From Anaerolineae bacterium (lineage in GTDB: Bacteria; Chloroflexota; Anaerolineae; Aggregatilineales; Phototrophicaceae), in contig JAJDZQ010000056.1 of assembly GCA_022824565.1 (NCBI GenBank), positions 1-49,531 on the forward strand: 49,531 bases of DNA. The letters are read 5' to 3'. The notes under the pieces were generated by a model, which saw only the letters and a list, made by a program, of their open reading frames with translations, had not been told where the DNA came from and searched no databases. Of this stretch, positions 7,138-14,837 are shown piece after piece. Numbering within the stretch: position 1 is the first letter of the stretch; the number at the start of each line of letters is the position of its first letter. The position numbers and the translations under genes were made by a program.

Positions 7138-8394
7138 TTAAGTGGGAATCAAACGCAGCCGCTTGCGTTTTGGCGCGGGCAGAAAGTGCGCGCCGATGAC
7201 AAGCATGGACAGGTAATAGATGGCGACCAGGGCAAAGACCGCGCGCAGCCCAAATACAGCCGCGATGATGGAAGCGCTCAAAGGCGCCAGGCCATTGGCG
7301 AAAGACGACACCGAAGCATCCAGCCCATATACCGAGCCTTCGTCGCCCAGCGCGGTGAAGTTCGCCAGCATAGCCGCCGGCGCAGATAGCACGCCACCAG
7401 CCGCGAAGCCGGCCAGCGCCTGCAAGACCAGCAACTGCGTGATATCGCTGACGAAGGCTTGCGGAATATAAAATGCCGCCGCAACCGCCGCTGCGCCCAG
7501 CAGAATCGCGCGGTAGCCCCAGCGATCGCTCAGCCAGCCCAGCACCAACGAACCGGCTGTCATGGCGATGGACGAGACGGTCAAGACCAGCCCCGCATAA
7601 GTGCTTGCGCCCGCCGCCACAGCATTTGGGATGAGCGCCATAACAAAAAGCGGCGCGACCGGCATGATGGACCGCTGGGCAAAGCCATTGAGAAAACGCA
7701 GCGAATAGACCGTCTTGACGCCTTCCAGACGCAAGATGACTCGCCAACTGCCCAGCATCTTGAGCGGGTTGATATTCAAGCGGCTGCCCGCAGGCGGCAC
7801 ATAGGTCTCGCGCACGCCGAACATCACCAGCAGCCCGGCCAAAATGAGCAGGACCGAAGTAAAGAAGAACGGAATCTGAAAACCGAAGCGCTCTGCCAAC
7901 AAACCGCCAACAGCGGGCCCGATAGCGACGCCGCTGAACAAGCCAACTTGCAGGGTCCCCAGGGCGAAACCCATGCGCTCGCGTGGGCATTCGCCAGCCA
8001 CCAGCGCCATATTGGCTGCGATGATGCCGCTGGTCAAGCCTTGCAGCGCGCGCAGCAATATCAAAGCCAGCGCCGTTTCTGCAAAGCCCATCAGCGCCAG
8101 GATGATAGACACGCCAAAGACCGCCCGCATGACCATTTTCTTGCGTCCATACTGGTCTGCCAGGCGTCCCCATATGGGCGTGGCCAGGCTGGCGACCAGG
8201 GGCGGCGCAGCGATCACCAGGCCAGCCAGCAGTTCGGGGCTGACGAAGTGGGCATCGCGCAGCGTCTGAATGTAGAGCGGCAAAAAGGGATAAACTAGGG
8301 TGATGCCACCAGTGCCAAGCGCCTGCGCCAGCGCCACCACAATCAGGGTGACGAGCCAGCGCTTGGCAGGCTGAGGTTCCTCAGCGTCTTGCAT
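7138..8394 (-). CDS. MFS transporter, drug-efflux-like (12 TM)
   Basis: A 418-residue paralogue of the downstream MFS gene, with motif A reading GRLADQYGRKK and the shared YPFLPLYI, ELLAGLVI, ALQGL and ALGTLQVGLFSGVAIGP segments. It is first in the two-gene unit. No Shine-Dalgarno sequence is seen before the ATG at 8394, and no in-frame alternative start is apparent. A candidate promoter with a TTGCAA palindrome at its -35 lies just upstream, which would fit control by a dedicated repressor, though no regulator gene is adjacent. Two sequential subunits could work separately or as a pair; the sequence does not decide. Confidence 0.85.
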   Translation of the reverse strand: MQDAEEPQPAKRWLVTLIVVALAQALGTGGITLVYPFLPLYIQTLRDAHFVSPELLAGLVIAAPPLVASLATPIWGRLADQYGRKKMVMRAVFGVSIILALMGFAETALALILLRALQGLTSGIIAANMALVAGECPRERMGFALGTLQVGLFSGVAIGPAVGGLLAERFGFQIPFFFTSVLLILAGLLVMFGVRETYVPPAGSRLNINPLKMLGSWRVILRLEGVKTVYSLRFLNGFAQRSIMPVAPLFVMALIPNAVAAGASTYAGLVLTVSSIAMTAGSLVLGWLSDRWGYRAILLGAAAVAAAFYIPQAFVSDITQLLVLQALAGFAAGGVLSAPAAMLANFTALGDEGSVYGLDASVSSFANGLAPLSASIIAAVFGLRAVFALVAIYYLSMLVIGAHFLPAPKRKRLRLIPT

Positions 8395-8431
8395 ACAAAA
8401 TGCAATCCATGCACATCGTTACGCTCGCGCA

Positions 8432-8459
8432 AGCATAGACGGCGCGTTGCAAATTGCAA
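8432..8459 (-). promoter_or_regulatory. Putative promoter of the MFS pair with a palindromic -35 region
   Basis: On the minus strand, TTGCAA (8459-8454), a 16 bp spacer and TATGCT (8437-8432), about 40 nt before the ATG. The -35 lies inside the palindrome TTGCAAATTGCAA (8447-8459), a candidate operator. Confidence 0.5.
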
Positions 8460-8489
8460 GCGCCAATTCACGCAATTCGCCCCAGCGCG

Positions 8490-8521
8490 ATTACACCTGT
8501 AATTTCGGCGCATCCTATACT
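8490..8521 (+). promoter_or_regulatory. Putative lysS promoter with an inverted-repeat operator candidate
   Basis: A TATACT -10 element lies at 8516-8521, about 45 nt before the lysS start. No consensus -35 is seen. Instead, the inverted repeat ATTACACCTGTAAT (8490-8503) covers the -35 zone, which could mark an activator or repressor site. Confidence 0.45.
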
Positions 8522-8566
8522 ATCGTTTGCCCGGCTAGCGCCCACAAGCTGAGGGACAGTGCGCGG

Positions 8567-10438
8567 ATGTGGCAACCCAACAAACTGGAGCGGGAGCGGC
8601 TGGACAAGGCGGCGCGCCTGGCTGAAGCTGGTGTCGCGCTCTACCCCGCCCGCACACAGCGCACGCATCGCATCGCCCAGGCAGTCGAGGCATTTATCGC
8701 CGGCGAAGCAGCTAATCGGGCAATTGAAGTCACCTTGCTCGGGCGCATTCGCCGCCTCAATAGCAAAGGCAAGCTGTCTTTCGCTCACATCGAAGACGAG
8801 AGTGGACGCGTGCAGCTCTTTCTGCGTGTCAATACACTGGGCGCAGAAGTGTATGAACGCATCCGCCGCAAGCTGATCGATGTCGATGATTTTGTCGAGG
8901 CGCGCGGCGAGATGATGCGCACACGAAGCGGCGAAATCAGCGTCAATGTGCGTGAACTGCGCCTGCTGGCAAAGTCGCTCAGCCCCTTGCCAGTCGTCAA
9001 AGAGCAGCGGCTGGATGATGGCTCGCTGGTCGAGTATGGCGAGTTCAAAGACATGGAGATGCGCTATCGCCAGCGCTATGCAGATCTGGCTGTGAACAAG
9101 CCGGTGCGGGATATTTTTGTCAAGCGGGCGCGCACCATCACGGCGCTGCGAAACTTCTTGGATGCAGAAGGCATGCTCGAGGTGGAAACGCCGATTTTGC
9201 AGCCCCTGTATGGCGGCGCGGCGGCACGCCCCTTCTCCACGCACCACAATCAGCTGCATCAAGATCTATACCTGCGGATTAGCTTTGAACTGTATCTGAA
9301 GCGGCTGCTGGTTGGCGGGTATGACGCGGTCTATGAGATTGGGCGCGACTTCCGCAACGAGGGCGTCAGCTACAAGCACAATACAGAATTCACCATGCTG
9401 GAGTTCTACAAAGCCTATATCGACTATGCCGGCGTGATGGATATCACCGAGCGCATGTTCGCTTATACTGCAGAGCAAGTAACCGGCAGCGCGCAGATCG
9501 TTTATCAAGGCAGTTCAATCGACTTGACGCCGCCCTGGAAGCGACTCAGCATCCGCGAGGCAGTGCTGGAGCTGCTCCACTTTGATTATATGGATTTTCC
9601 CACCAGCGCTGCGCTCTATGCCCATCTGAAGTCACAAGACCTGGCGGATGGGCTGGACGCGCAAGATACCTGGGGACGGATAATCGTCGAGCATTTGCTG
9701 GGCAACTTCATCGAGCCGCAGCTCATCCAGCCGACCATCATCAAGGACTATCCGCGCGATATGTCGCCGTTCGCCAAGCGGCTGGGGCGCGCCGGGATGT
9801 TGCATGATGAAAAAGAGCAACTTTACATCGACAGCCACACCGAGCGCTTTGAATTCTTCATCGCCGGCATGGAGATGGGCAATGCCTTTACCGAGCTAAA
9901 CGACCCGCGCGATCAACAGGCGCGCTTCGTAGAGATGAAGCGCCTCTATACCGATGAAGCCGATGAAGCCACGCCACTGGACGAAGATTACCTCAACGCG
10001 ATGCGCTATGGCATGCCGCCCAACGGTGGCTTTGGCGGGGGCGTCGACCGCCTGGTCATGCTGCTGACCGACCAGGTGAGCATCCGCGATGTGCTGCTGT
10101 ATCCGCATCTGCGCGCGCCTGCCCCGTCCGCACGCGACCTGCGCGGACAATTTATGCTGAATGCGGCTGTGCGAGAACTGGAATACCAGTTGGATGTGCC
10201 GCTGGGCAGCAAGAAGCGGACCTTGGCGCTGCTACTGCCCAAGTACGGTGTCGGCGTCGAGTTCCGCATGCAGAATGCGCTGGACGGCGCACTGCCACAG
10301 TTGCGCAATATCGACCGGGCATTTGCCGGCTCGCTGTATGTGATGACCGAGTCGGGCTTTTATCGCATGAACGGCGACTTGCGAGAGATTGACCTGGCGC
10401 AATTCTGGGTTTCCCTGCAAGAGGGCGCCCACGCATGA
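8567..10438 (+). CDS. lysS: Lysyl-tRNA synthetase, class II, with a C-terminal extension
   Basis: The protein charges tRNA-Lys. It has an OB-fold anticodon domain (about residues 50-150) and a class II catalytic core: motif 2 in GRDFRNEG...NTEFTMLE, and motif 3 in GGFGGGVDRLVMLLTD...IRDVLLYP (about 485-513). The 623 residues exceed the usual 490-510. The usual end, RDVLLYPHLR, is followed by about 107 further residues (517-623) that match no domain I recognise. The start at 8567 (GAGGGA 10 nt upstream) is preferred over an in-frame ATG at 8447, which would lie upstream of the putative promoter. The stop overlaps the next ATG by 4 bp (ATGA). Confidence 0.93.
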   Translation: MWQPNKLERERLDKAARLAEAGVALYPARTQRTHRIAQAVEAFIAGEAANRAIEVTLLGRIRRLNSKGKLSFAHIEDESGRVQLFLRVNTLGAEVYERIRRKLIDVDDFVEARGEMMRTRSGEISVNVRELRLLAKSLSPLPVVKEQRLDDGSLVEYGEFKDMEMRYRQRYADLAVNKPVRDIFVKRARTITALRNFLDAEGMLEVETPILQPLYGGAAARPFSTHHNQLHQDLYLRISFELYLKRLLVGGYDAVYEIGRDFRNEGVSYKHNTEFTMLEFYKAYIDYAGVMDITERMFAYTAEQVTGSAQIVYQGSSIDLTPPWKRLSIREAVLELLHFDYMDFPTSAALYAHLKSQDLADGLDAQDTWGRIIVEHLLGNFIEPQLIQPTIIKDYPRDMSPFAKRLGRAGMLHDEKEQLYIDSHTERFEFFIAGMEMGNAFTELNDPRDQQARFVEMKRLYTDEADEATPLDEDYLNAMRYGMPPNGGFGGGVDRLVMLLTDQVSIRDVLLYPHLRAPAPSARDLRGQFMLNAAVRELEYQLDVPLGSKKRTLALLLPKYGVGVEFRMQNALDGALPQLRNIDRAFAGSLYVMTESGFYRMNGDLREIDLAQFWVSLQEGAHA

Positions 10439-10608
10439 CCGACCTGCTGACGCCGCAATTCTTCGATCTGTTGATCGTAGTGAGTCTGGCGCTGGGCGTG
10501 ATGTTGGCGGGCAGGCGCTTCCTGCGAGATCTGCGCACTCCGCCGCCTGACGATGCCCCGCCCTGGACGCAGGAAACCAAACAAGGGAGAGCCGAAGACC
10601 ATGCTTGA
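10435..10608 (+). CDS. 57-residue membrane protein between lysS and serS
   Basis: A small open frame starting at an ATGA overlap with the lysS stop and ending 8 bp inside serS, so all three genes are chained. The product has one strongly hydrophobic helix (about residues 9-26, FFDLLIVVSLALGVMLAG), then RRFLRDLR and a polar Pro/Asp-rich tail, so it should be a single-pass inner-membrane protein with an inside tail by the positive-inside rule. No family is recognised. It also supplies the GGGAGAG used as the serS ribosome-binding site. That it is translated is an inference from the overlaps and composition. Confidence 0.55.
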   Translation: MTDLLTPQFFDLLIVVSLALGVMLAGRRFLRDLRTPPPDDAPPWTQETKQGRAEDHA

Positions 10609-12016
10609 TATCGCGCTGATTCGCTCGCGACCAGATTGGGTCAAAGCGCAAATCGCCAAGCTGGGTGACGAATCTGCCCCGGCGCGCATCGACCGCATCA
10701 TTGAGCTGGATGCCGACCGCCGCAAAACTCGCACGCACTGCGAAACCGCGCAAGCCGCCCGCAACAAGCTGAACCGCGCCATGGGCAAATTGCGTGGCAG
10801 CAAATCCATGTCGTCCGCCGAGAAAACACAACGCGCCGGCAGCGCCAGCCAGGCTATCCGCAGCGGCGACTATGCGTCGGCATTGGCGGCTATGGACGGC
10901 AGCGCGCCACCCAGCCAGAGCGATATCGCTGCCGGGCTCGCCTTCAAGGAATTGATCGCCGCGCTAAAAGCCCTGGGCGAAAGCATCGAGGCCGGCTATG
11001 CGCGCGCCAAAGCCAGCGAAGCCGATTTGCAGGCCGAGATGTTGTGGCTGCCCAACCTGCCGCATGCGAGCGTGCCAGTCTTCCCGGGCGAAGACGACAA
11101 TATCCCCGGAGTGCCCGTTGGCGAGTTTCGCGAATTCGACTTTGAGCCCAAGCCACATTGGGAGCTGGGACCAGCGCTGGGCATCATCGACTTCGAGCGC
11201 GGCGTCAAATTGTCGGGCAGCCGCTATTATGTGCTGACCGGCTGGGGGGCGCGTTTGCAGCGGGCGTTGATCAGCTTTTTTCTGGATAGCGCGCGCTTAA
11301 GTGGTTATGAGGAGCTTTATCTGCCGTATATCGTGCATGGACAGATGCTCTATGGCAGCGCGCAGTTCCCCAAGTTTCAAGACACAGTCTATCCCGTAGC
11401 CGATGGCGACAAGTACTTGCTGCCCACATCCGAAGTGGCCATCACCAACCTGCATCGTGAAGAGATCCTGGCTGAAGCCCAATTGCCATTGCGATATGTG
11501 GCGCACACACCATGCTTCCGCAGTGAGAAAGCCAGCGCCGGGCGGGATGTGCGCGGAATCAAGCGCGTACACCAGTTTGAAAAAGTGGAAATGTACCAGT
11601 TCACCGCGCCTGATGAGAGCTATAGCGCGCTGGAAGCGATGACGCAGCAAGCCGAGAGCCTCTGCGCCGCGCTGGACATCCCCCACCGGCGCCTGGAGAT
11701 TGTATCGGGCGATCTGGGCTTCAGCGCGACCAAGAAATATGACATCGAGATGTGGTCGCCGGGTTGTGGCGAATGGCTGGAAGTCAGCTCGTGCAGCAAC
11801 ACCGAAGACTTCCAGGCGCGGCGAGCCGGGCTGCGCTTTTATCCGCGGGGCAGCCGCAAAACGAGCTACTTGCACACATTGAACGGCAGCGGACTGGCCA
11901 GCCCGCGCTCAATGATTGCCATTTTGGAGAACAACCAACAGGCAGACGGCAGCGTCGTCATCCCCGAGGCGCTGCGCCCCTACCTGGGTGGCGCCGACGT
12001 AATACCCCCCAAATAG
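10601..12016 (+). CDS. serS: Seryl-tRNA synthetase with an enlarged N-terminal arm
   Basis: The protein charges tRNA-Ser (and tRNA-Sec where present) and is 471 residues long. Class II motifs are clear: FRSEKASAGRDVRG...VHQFEKVEMYQF (motif 2), GDLGFSATKKYDIEMW and EVSSCSNTEDFQARRA, and GSGLASPRSMIAILENNQQADGSV (motif 3). From the start to LPNLPH is about 155 residues, against about 115 in common SerRS. The extra roughly 40 residues lie in the coiled-coil tRNA-binding arm and are Ser/Ala rich rather than heptad-like. The start at 10601 (GGGAGA upstream) gives the standard MLDIALIR N-terminus; a longer frame from 10553 adds unrelated residues. Confidence 0.93.
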   Translation: MLDIALIRSRPDWVKAQIAKLGDESAPARIDRIIELDADRRKTRTHCETAQAARNKLNRAMGKLRGSKSMSSAEKTQRAGSASQAIRSGDYASALAAMDGSAPPSQSDIAAGLAFKELIAALKALGESIEAGYARAKASEADLQAEMLWLPNLPHASVPVFPGEDDNIPGVPVGEFREFDFEPKPHWELGPALGIIDFERGVKLSGSRYYVLTGWGARLQRALISFFLDSARLSGYEELYLPYIVHGQMLYGSAQFPKFQDTVYPVADGDKYLLPTSEVAITNLHREEILAEAQLPLRYVAHTPCFRSEKASAGRDVRGIKRVHQFEKVEMYQFTAPDESYSALEAMTQQAESLCAALDIPHRRLEIVSGDLGFSATKKYDIEMWSPGCGEWLEVSSCSNTEDFQARRAGLRFYPRGSRKTSYLHTLNGSGLASPRSMIAILENNQQADGSVVIPEALRPYLGGADVIPPK

Positions 12017-12023
12017 TGGGGGG
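12005..12023 (+). terminator. Short G/C hairpin around the serS stop codon
   Basis: CCCCCC (12005-12010) pairs with GGGGGG (12018-12023). The 7-nt loop contains the TAG stop (12014-12016). No T-run follows, so this is not a standard intrinsic terminator; it could stabilise the 3' end or slow ribosomes at termination. Confidence 0.4.
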
Positions 12024-12033
12024 CAGCTGCGAT

Positions 12034-12063
12034 TTGACAGTGCTTTGGCCAGCGGTCTATACT
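12034..12063 (+). promoter_or_regulatory. Near-consensus sigma-70 promoter for the ABC exporter operon
   Basis: A perfect TTGACA (12034-12039), an 18 bp spacer and TATACT (12058-12063). Transcription should start near 12070, giving a 5' leader of about 60 nt before the ATPase gene. Confidence 0.8.
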
Positions 12064-12130
12064 CTTTGCAGGTTATACAGCGCGCTATGAAGTAGCCAGG
12101 TAGCGGGTTTGCGGGAGTGAGGAGCTTTTG

Positions 12131-13063
12131 ATGGCAGCATCGTCGGTCATTGATATCAAAGGGCTGTCCAAGATATATGGCAGCGGCAGCAAAGCCACCG
12201 TTGCGCTGGACAAGTTGACTTTGCAAGTGCAGCCCGGCGAGATATTCGGTTATCTTGGTCCCAACGGCGCGGGCAAGACGACCACCATTCGCGTGTTGCT
12301 CGATCTGATCCGCCCCAGCAATGGCAGCGCGTCCATATTTGGCCTGGATGCGCGCCAGCAGAGTGTGGAAATTCATCAGCGCATTGGCTTCTTGCCGGGC
12401 GAGCTCAGCTTGTGGCAGGGGCGAAGCGGAGCGCAGGTTATTCACTATATCGCCAGCGTTCGCGGGGATATCAAGAGCGTTGTCAAGCAAGCCGAAGAAC
12501 TGGCTGCGCGGCTGAAACTGGATATCAGCAAAAAAGTGCGCGACCTGTCTTCTGGCAACAAACGCAAGTTGGGCTTGGTCATCGCCATGATGCACTCGCC
12601 CGATCTGCTCATCCTGGACGAGCCAACCAACGGCTTGGACCCGCTGGTTCAGCAGACCTTTCATGAATTGATGAATGAATTTCGTGACAAGGGCAAGACT
12701 GTATTCTTGTCATCGCATGTGCTCAGCGAGGTGCAAGCAATTTGTAACCGCGTCGGCATCCTGCGCGATGGCGATCTAAAAGCGGTGCAATCAGTCGAAG
12801 CGCTCACCGATGTCAAATTCCGCTGGGTGCATGTGCAATTCCGCGATGGCGTTCCAGCCGAGGTGGCGCAAGGCTTGCGCAATTTGCCGGCCGTGAGCGA
12901 GTTCAACGCCGATGGTTCGCATGCCCGGATGCGCCTGCAGGGCGACTTCGACCCGCTGCTGCGCACGATTGCCGCTGGCTATGTCGAGCAGCTTCATGTC
13001 GAAGAGCCGACGTTGGAAGATATCTTCTTGGCCTATTACAGCGGCGAAGGAGCGGGCGCATGA
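12131..13063 (+). CDS. ABC-2 type exporter, ATP-binding subunit
   Basis: A 310-residue ATPase with Walker A GPNGAGKT (43-50), signature LSSGNKRKLGL (139-149), Walker B LLILDEPT (159-166) and the H-loop SSHVLSE. The C-terminal about 90 residues form the accessory region typical of drug/antibiotic exporter ATPases (DrrA/CcmA type). The ATG at 12131 is 6 nt after GGAG and is preferred over the TTG at 12128. The stop overlaps the first permease by 4 bp. Together with the two permeases it forms a complete exporter; the substrate is unknown. Confidence 0.88.
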   Translation: MAASSVIDIKGLSKIYGSGSKATVALDKLTLQVQPGEIFGYLGPNGAGKTTTIRVLLDLIRPSNGSASIFGLDARQQSVEIHQRIGFLPGELSLWQGRSGAQVIHYIASVRGDIKSVVKQAEELAARLKLDISKKVRDLSSGNKRKLGLVIAMMHSPDLLILDEPTNGLDPLVQQTFHELMNEFRDKGKTVFLSSHVLSEVQAICNRVGILRDGDLKAVQSVEALTDVKFRWVHVQFRDGVPAEVAQGLRNLPAVSEFNADGSHARMRLQGDFDPLLRTIAAGYVEQLHVEEPTLEDIFLAYYSGEGAGA

Positions 13064-13866
13064 GCGGCATCATAATGGGCAACACGCTGCGCACAGCCTG
13101 GAAGCAAATGCTCTATTGGGGCTTGGGTCTGGGCTTGCTGGGCATGTACATCGTCTTCATCGCTTCCAATTCAGATATTGTGCAGGGCTATGCCGACCTG
13201 TTTGAGTCGCTGCCGCCCGCCTTGTTGACAGCCTTTGGCGCTTCGGGCGCAGAGCTGTTTCGCACGACCGAAGGCTGGGTGGTGACGATCTTGGTGAGCG
13301 AATTGGCGCTCTTTCTCTCGGTGTATGCCGTGCTGGCTGGTTTGGCCATCTCCGCCAACGAAGAACAGTCGGGCATCCTGGATGTCGTCTTGTCGCTGCC
13401 CATCTCACGGCGCGCATTCTTGCTGGAAAAGTGGCTGGGCTATGCGCTGTTGGCTTTTGGCACCGTGTTGATCTCGGCGCTGCTGCCCACATTGACCGCG
13501 ATCGGGTTGGGCATCGACGCCGATATCGGCATCATCTTCGCCAGCATCGTCGCTGTCTATCCGGGCGCGCTGATTGTGCTTACGGTGACTGTGCTGCTGT
13601 CGACGCTATTTCGCCGGCGCATCGCCGCGATTGGCGCAGTCACGGCATTTGTCATCGGCAGCTACATGTCCAACATCGTTGCCAGCTCAGCCAGCGGGCC
13701 CATCGCCGACCTGCTGGAGACTTTGTCGTACTTTTCACATGTTGGCGGCGAAAGTATCGTTTCTGGAGAATACGAGCCAGGCGGCACCTTGGCGCTGCTG
13801 GTAGCGGCTGGCTTTGGCTTTGCGCTTTCCGCTCACCTGTTTGACCGCCGCGATATTGGGATCTAG
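13060..13866 (+). CDS. ABC-2 type exporter, permease subunit 1
   Basis: A 268-residue integral membrane protein with about six hydrophobic segments and a short cytoplasmic N-terminus (TLRTAWKQMLYWGLGLG). Segments such as NEEQSGILDVVLSLPISRRAFLLEKWLGY are typical of ABC-2 permeases, in which this loop follows helix 2. It starts on ATGA overlapping the ATPase gene, and its product shares length and layout with the next permease, so the two look like duplicated half-permeases forming a heterodimer. It resembles the permeases of so-called polyketide-antibiotic exporters, but that does not fix the substrate. Confidence 0.8.
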   Translation: MSGIIMGNTLRTAWKQMLYWGLGLGLLGMYIVFIASNSDIVQGYADLFESLPPALLTAFGASGAELFRTTEGWVVTILVSELALFLSVYAVLAGLAISANEEQSGILDVVLSLPISRRAFLLEKWLGYALLAFGTVLISALLPTLTAIGLGIDADIGIIFASIVAVYPGALIVLTVTVLLSTLFRRRIAAIGAVTAFVIGSYMSNIVASSASGPIADLLETLSYFSHVGGESIVSGEYEPGGTLALLVAAGFGFALSAHLFDRRDIGI

Positions 13867-13876
13867 GAGCAAAATC

Positions 13877-14683
13877 ATGACGGGCGCTGTGTTCATTGAG
13901 ATTTTCAAACAAACCTGGAAGCAGATGCTGGCTTGGGGTATCGGCCTGGCTGCGCTGGCGATGCTGGTTGTTTTGATGGTGCCGCTGTTTGATATGCAAG
14001 ACATGAAGAGTCTGCTGGAAAGTTTCCCGCCTTTCATTTTGGCGATGATCGGCGTGGGCAGAGATCTGGAGGTCTTCGCCACCAACGAGGGCTTTGTCGC
14101 GATCGGCTTTTTTGGCAAGTCGGCGCTCATCTTTGCGGTATATCCGGTCGTCATGGGCATGCGCATCACAGCCGAAGAAGAAGACAATGGCATCATGGAT
14201 GTACTGCTCAGTTTGCCAGTGAGCCGCGCTCAGGTGCTGGTCGAGAAGTTTCTTGCCTATTGTGTCAGCATCTTTGGCGTGGTCGCGCTGATCTATCTGG
14301 GCGTGGGCATCGGCGATAGCCTGGGCAATGTCGGTCTGGATGTGGGGCGGCTGACAGAAGTGACTTTCTATTTGATCCCGCTGATGATTTTCGTCATGGC
14401 GGCGACCATGCTGGTGGCGGCGGTAGCGCGGCGACGCATGGTGGCGCTGGGCGTGATAACCGCCTTTGTGGTCGCCAGTTTTAGCCTGCAGACGATCGGG
14501 CTGGCGGCCGAAGGCACAGTGGCCGAGCCGCTGGGCACAGTGTCTTTCTTCAGCTATTACAACGCGGGCGACATCTTGCGCGAGGGCTTTATCTGGCCGC
14601 ACATCGCGGGTTATGTCGCGCTGTCGCTGGTGATGCTCGCTGTCTCTTTGTATCGCTATGAACGGCGGGATGTGGGCGTGTAG
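13877..14683 (+). CDS. ABC-2 type exporter, permease subunit 2
   Basis: A 268-residue paralogue of the preceding permease, with matching landmarks (FKQTWKQMLAWGIGLA at the start; AEEEDNGIMDVLLSLPVSRAQVLVEKFLAY in the middle) and about six membrane segments. The ATG at 13877 is preceded by AGGAG at 13865-13869, 10 nt after the previous stop. The frame is open further upstream, but that part overlaps the first permease. It is probably the heterodimer partner of the upstream permease. Confidence 0.8.
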   Translation: MTGAVFIEIFKQTWKQMLAWGIGLAALAMLVVLMVPLFDMQDMKSLLESFPPFILAMIGVGRDLEVFATNEGFVAIGFFGKSALIFAVYPVVMGMRITAEEEDNGIMDVLLSLPVSRAQVLVEKFLAYCVSIFGVVALIYLGVGIGDSLGNVGLDVGRLTEVTFYLIPLMIFVMAATMLVAAVARRRMVALGVITAFVVASFSLQTIGLAAEGTVAEPLGTVSFFSYYNAGDILREGFIWPHIAGYVALSLVMLAVSLYRYERRDVGV

Positions 14684-14784
14684 CCGCCAACGCCGCATGC
14701 GCTCGGCCCGCCGGAACAGATTTACCTCTTTGCGGGTATCCAGGCTTAAGCGGGCAAGCCCTGCGCGAGGTCGCTGGCTTGCGC

Positions 14785-14790
14785 TATACT
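14785..14790 (+). promoter_or_regulatory. Possible -10 element upstream of the solute-binding protein gene
   Basis: TATACT about 48 nt before the ATG, in the 154-nt gap after the exporter. No -35 match is seen at the right distance. The rest of the gap (14684-14837) shows only the ribosome-binding site CAGGAGAAG before the start. Confidence 0.35.
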
Positions 14791-14837
14791 GGGCTGGAAG
14801 CAATCTTTCACCCGGAAACCAAGCCAGGAGAAGCAAG

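Noticed and set aside
8447-8566. 40-codon upstream extension of lysS
   Set aside because: It would begin upstream of the TATACT promoter element, and the canonical N-terminal helix begins at the ATG 8567, which has a GAGGGA site.
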